Below are positions 6,345 through 6,693 of a DNA stretch of 6,693 nucleotides, one piece after another. The notes below the pieces were generated by a model. It ran no database searches and was not told where the DNA came from. It worked only from the letters and a program-made list of their open reading frames with translations. Both the position numbers and the translations under genes were made by a program. Within the stretch, counting starts at the first letter, position 1, and every line of letters begins with the position of its first letter. Location: the NCBI GenBank assembly GCA_003556835.1, contig PWQG01000305.1, positions 1-6,693 of the forward strand, given 5' to 3'. This stretch comes from Gammaproteobacteria bacterium (GTDB taxonomy: Bacteria; Pseudomonadota; Gammaproteobacteria; Pseudomonadales; Pseudohongiellaceae).

Positions 6345-6693
6345 TTAACGCGGAGCACCAGCTTCGATCCAGTGGATCAGAGTCTGTGTTTCCTCGACTG
6401 GCATATTACCGGCGTTGTGCCATTCACGAACGTCCGGATCGACCTGCATCGGAGGCATACGACGCGTCATGACCGTTTCACGGATCATCGGGCTCCAGCC
6501 CTGAACCATCTGGTGGCTGTTCATGGCAAATGGACCGATACCACCTTCGATATGACAACCCACACAACGCTCGATCAGGATGGGCGCCACTTCAGTTTCA
6601 TAATCCGGAGCAGAGTCTGCATACTGTTCAGCAGCAGGGAATGTCAGCTCACAGCCTTCGCCACCCTCAAACTCCTCGATGAGTGTATCCATA
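6345..6693 (-). CDS. c-type cytochrome domain protein, C-terminal part
   Basis: The frame is open from the window edge to the TAA at 6345-6347, giving about 115 residues. The Met at 6690-6692 is probably internal. Counting from that Met, CVGCH (43-47) is a covalent heme c attachment site. It is followed by GGIGPFAMNSH, WSPMIRETVMTRRMPP (66-81, with Met79 a candidate heme ligand) and IHWIEAGAPR at the end. This pattern is known from secreted cytochrome domains that follow a redoxin (peroxiredoxin-like) domain, or that accompany copper type II monooxygenase-like proteins. The segment before it, with GCELTFP (13-19), resembles the linker after such a redoxin domain. Heme c is attached outside the cytoplasm, so the protein should be periplasmic or surface-exposed with a signal sequence beyond the window. 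It ends right after the cytochrome domain. The heme domain is secure; the redoxin half is inference. Confidence 0.8.
   Translation of the reverse strand, partial: MDTLIEEFEGGEGCELTFPAAEQYADSAPDYETEVAPILIERCVGCHIEGGIGPFAMNSHQMVQGWSPMIRETVMTRRMPPMQVDPDVREWHNAGNMPVEETQTLIHWIEAGAPR

Noticed and set aside
5927..6472. A 181-codon + strand frame across the OYE start, the terminator and the cytochrome gene
   Set aside because: It runs antisense through two well-supported genes and a strong terminator, and its product has no family features.
1..6693. Search by eye for tRNA genes, CRISPR arrays, insertion-sequence ends, integrases, toxin-antitoxin pairs or phage defence genes
   Set aside because: None was seen. 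Coding sequence fills nearly the whole window, no gap between genes exceeds about 135 bases, and all complete genes belong to known families.

Overview
The window reads as chromosomal DNA from a gammaproteobacterium, probably marine or salt-adapted. The main evidence is a full-length fused 23S rRNA methyltransferase RlmKL (the RlmL and RlmK halves in one chain), an arrangement typical of Gammaproteobacteria. The base composition is GC-rich, and there is a BCCT-family transporter of the kind that takes up betaine-like solutes. Genus cannot be decided from this sequence alone.

Layout, left to right: (1) 1-208, + strand, the C-terminal tail of a carbon-nitrogen (nitrilase-superfamily) hydrolase. 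(2) 218-1069, - strand, an alpha/beta hydrolase, convergent with the first gene and only 9 bp from it. (3) 1070-1201, a divergent control region. (4) 1202-3403, + strand, rlmKL. (5) 3419-3441, a perfect 9-bp inverted repeat at the convergent junction. (6) 3434-5065, - strand, a BCCT transporter. (7) 5144-6247, - strand, an Old Yellow Enzyme (OYE)-family flavin oxidoreductase, upstream of the transporter and possibly co-transcribed with it. (8) 6288-6322, a strong intrinsic terminator. (9) 6345-6693, - strand, the C-terminal part of a c-type cytochrome domain protein whose start lies beyond the window.

The genes do not form one obvious pathway. rlmKL is housekeeping ribosome modification. The OYE-BCCT pair could be a small transcription unit joining solute uptake to a reductase, but the substrates cannot be read from sequence. 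The strongest departure from family norms is in the transporter. Three of the four positions that form the aromatic substrate box in the betaine carrier BetP appear changed, including Trp to Thr within the BCCT signature.

I found no tRNA, rRNA, CRISPR array, insertion sequence, integrase or phage gene. Most of the window is ordinary core-type sequence, and I see no strong case for a new multi-gene system.
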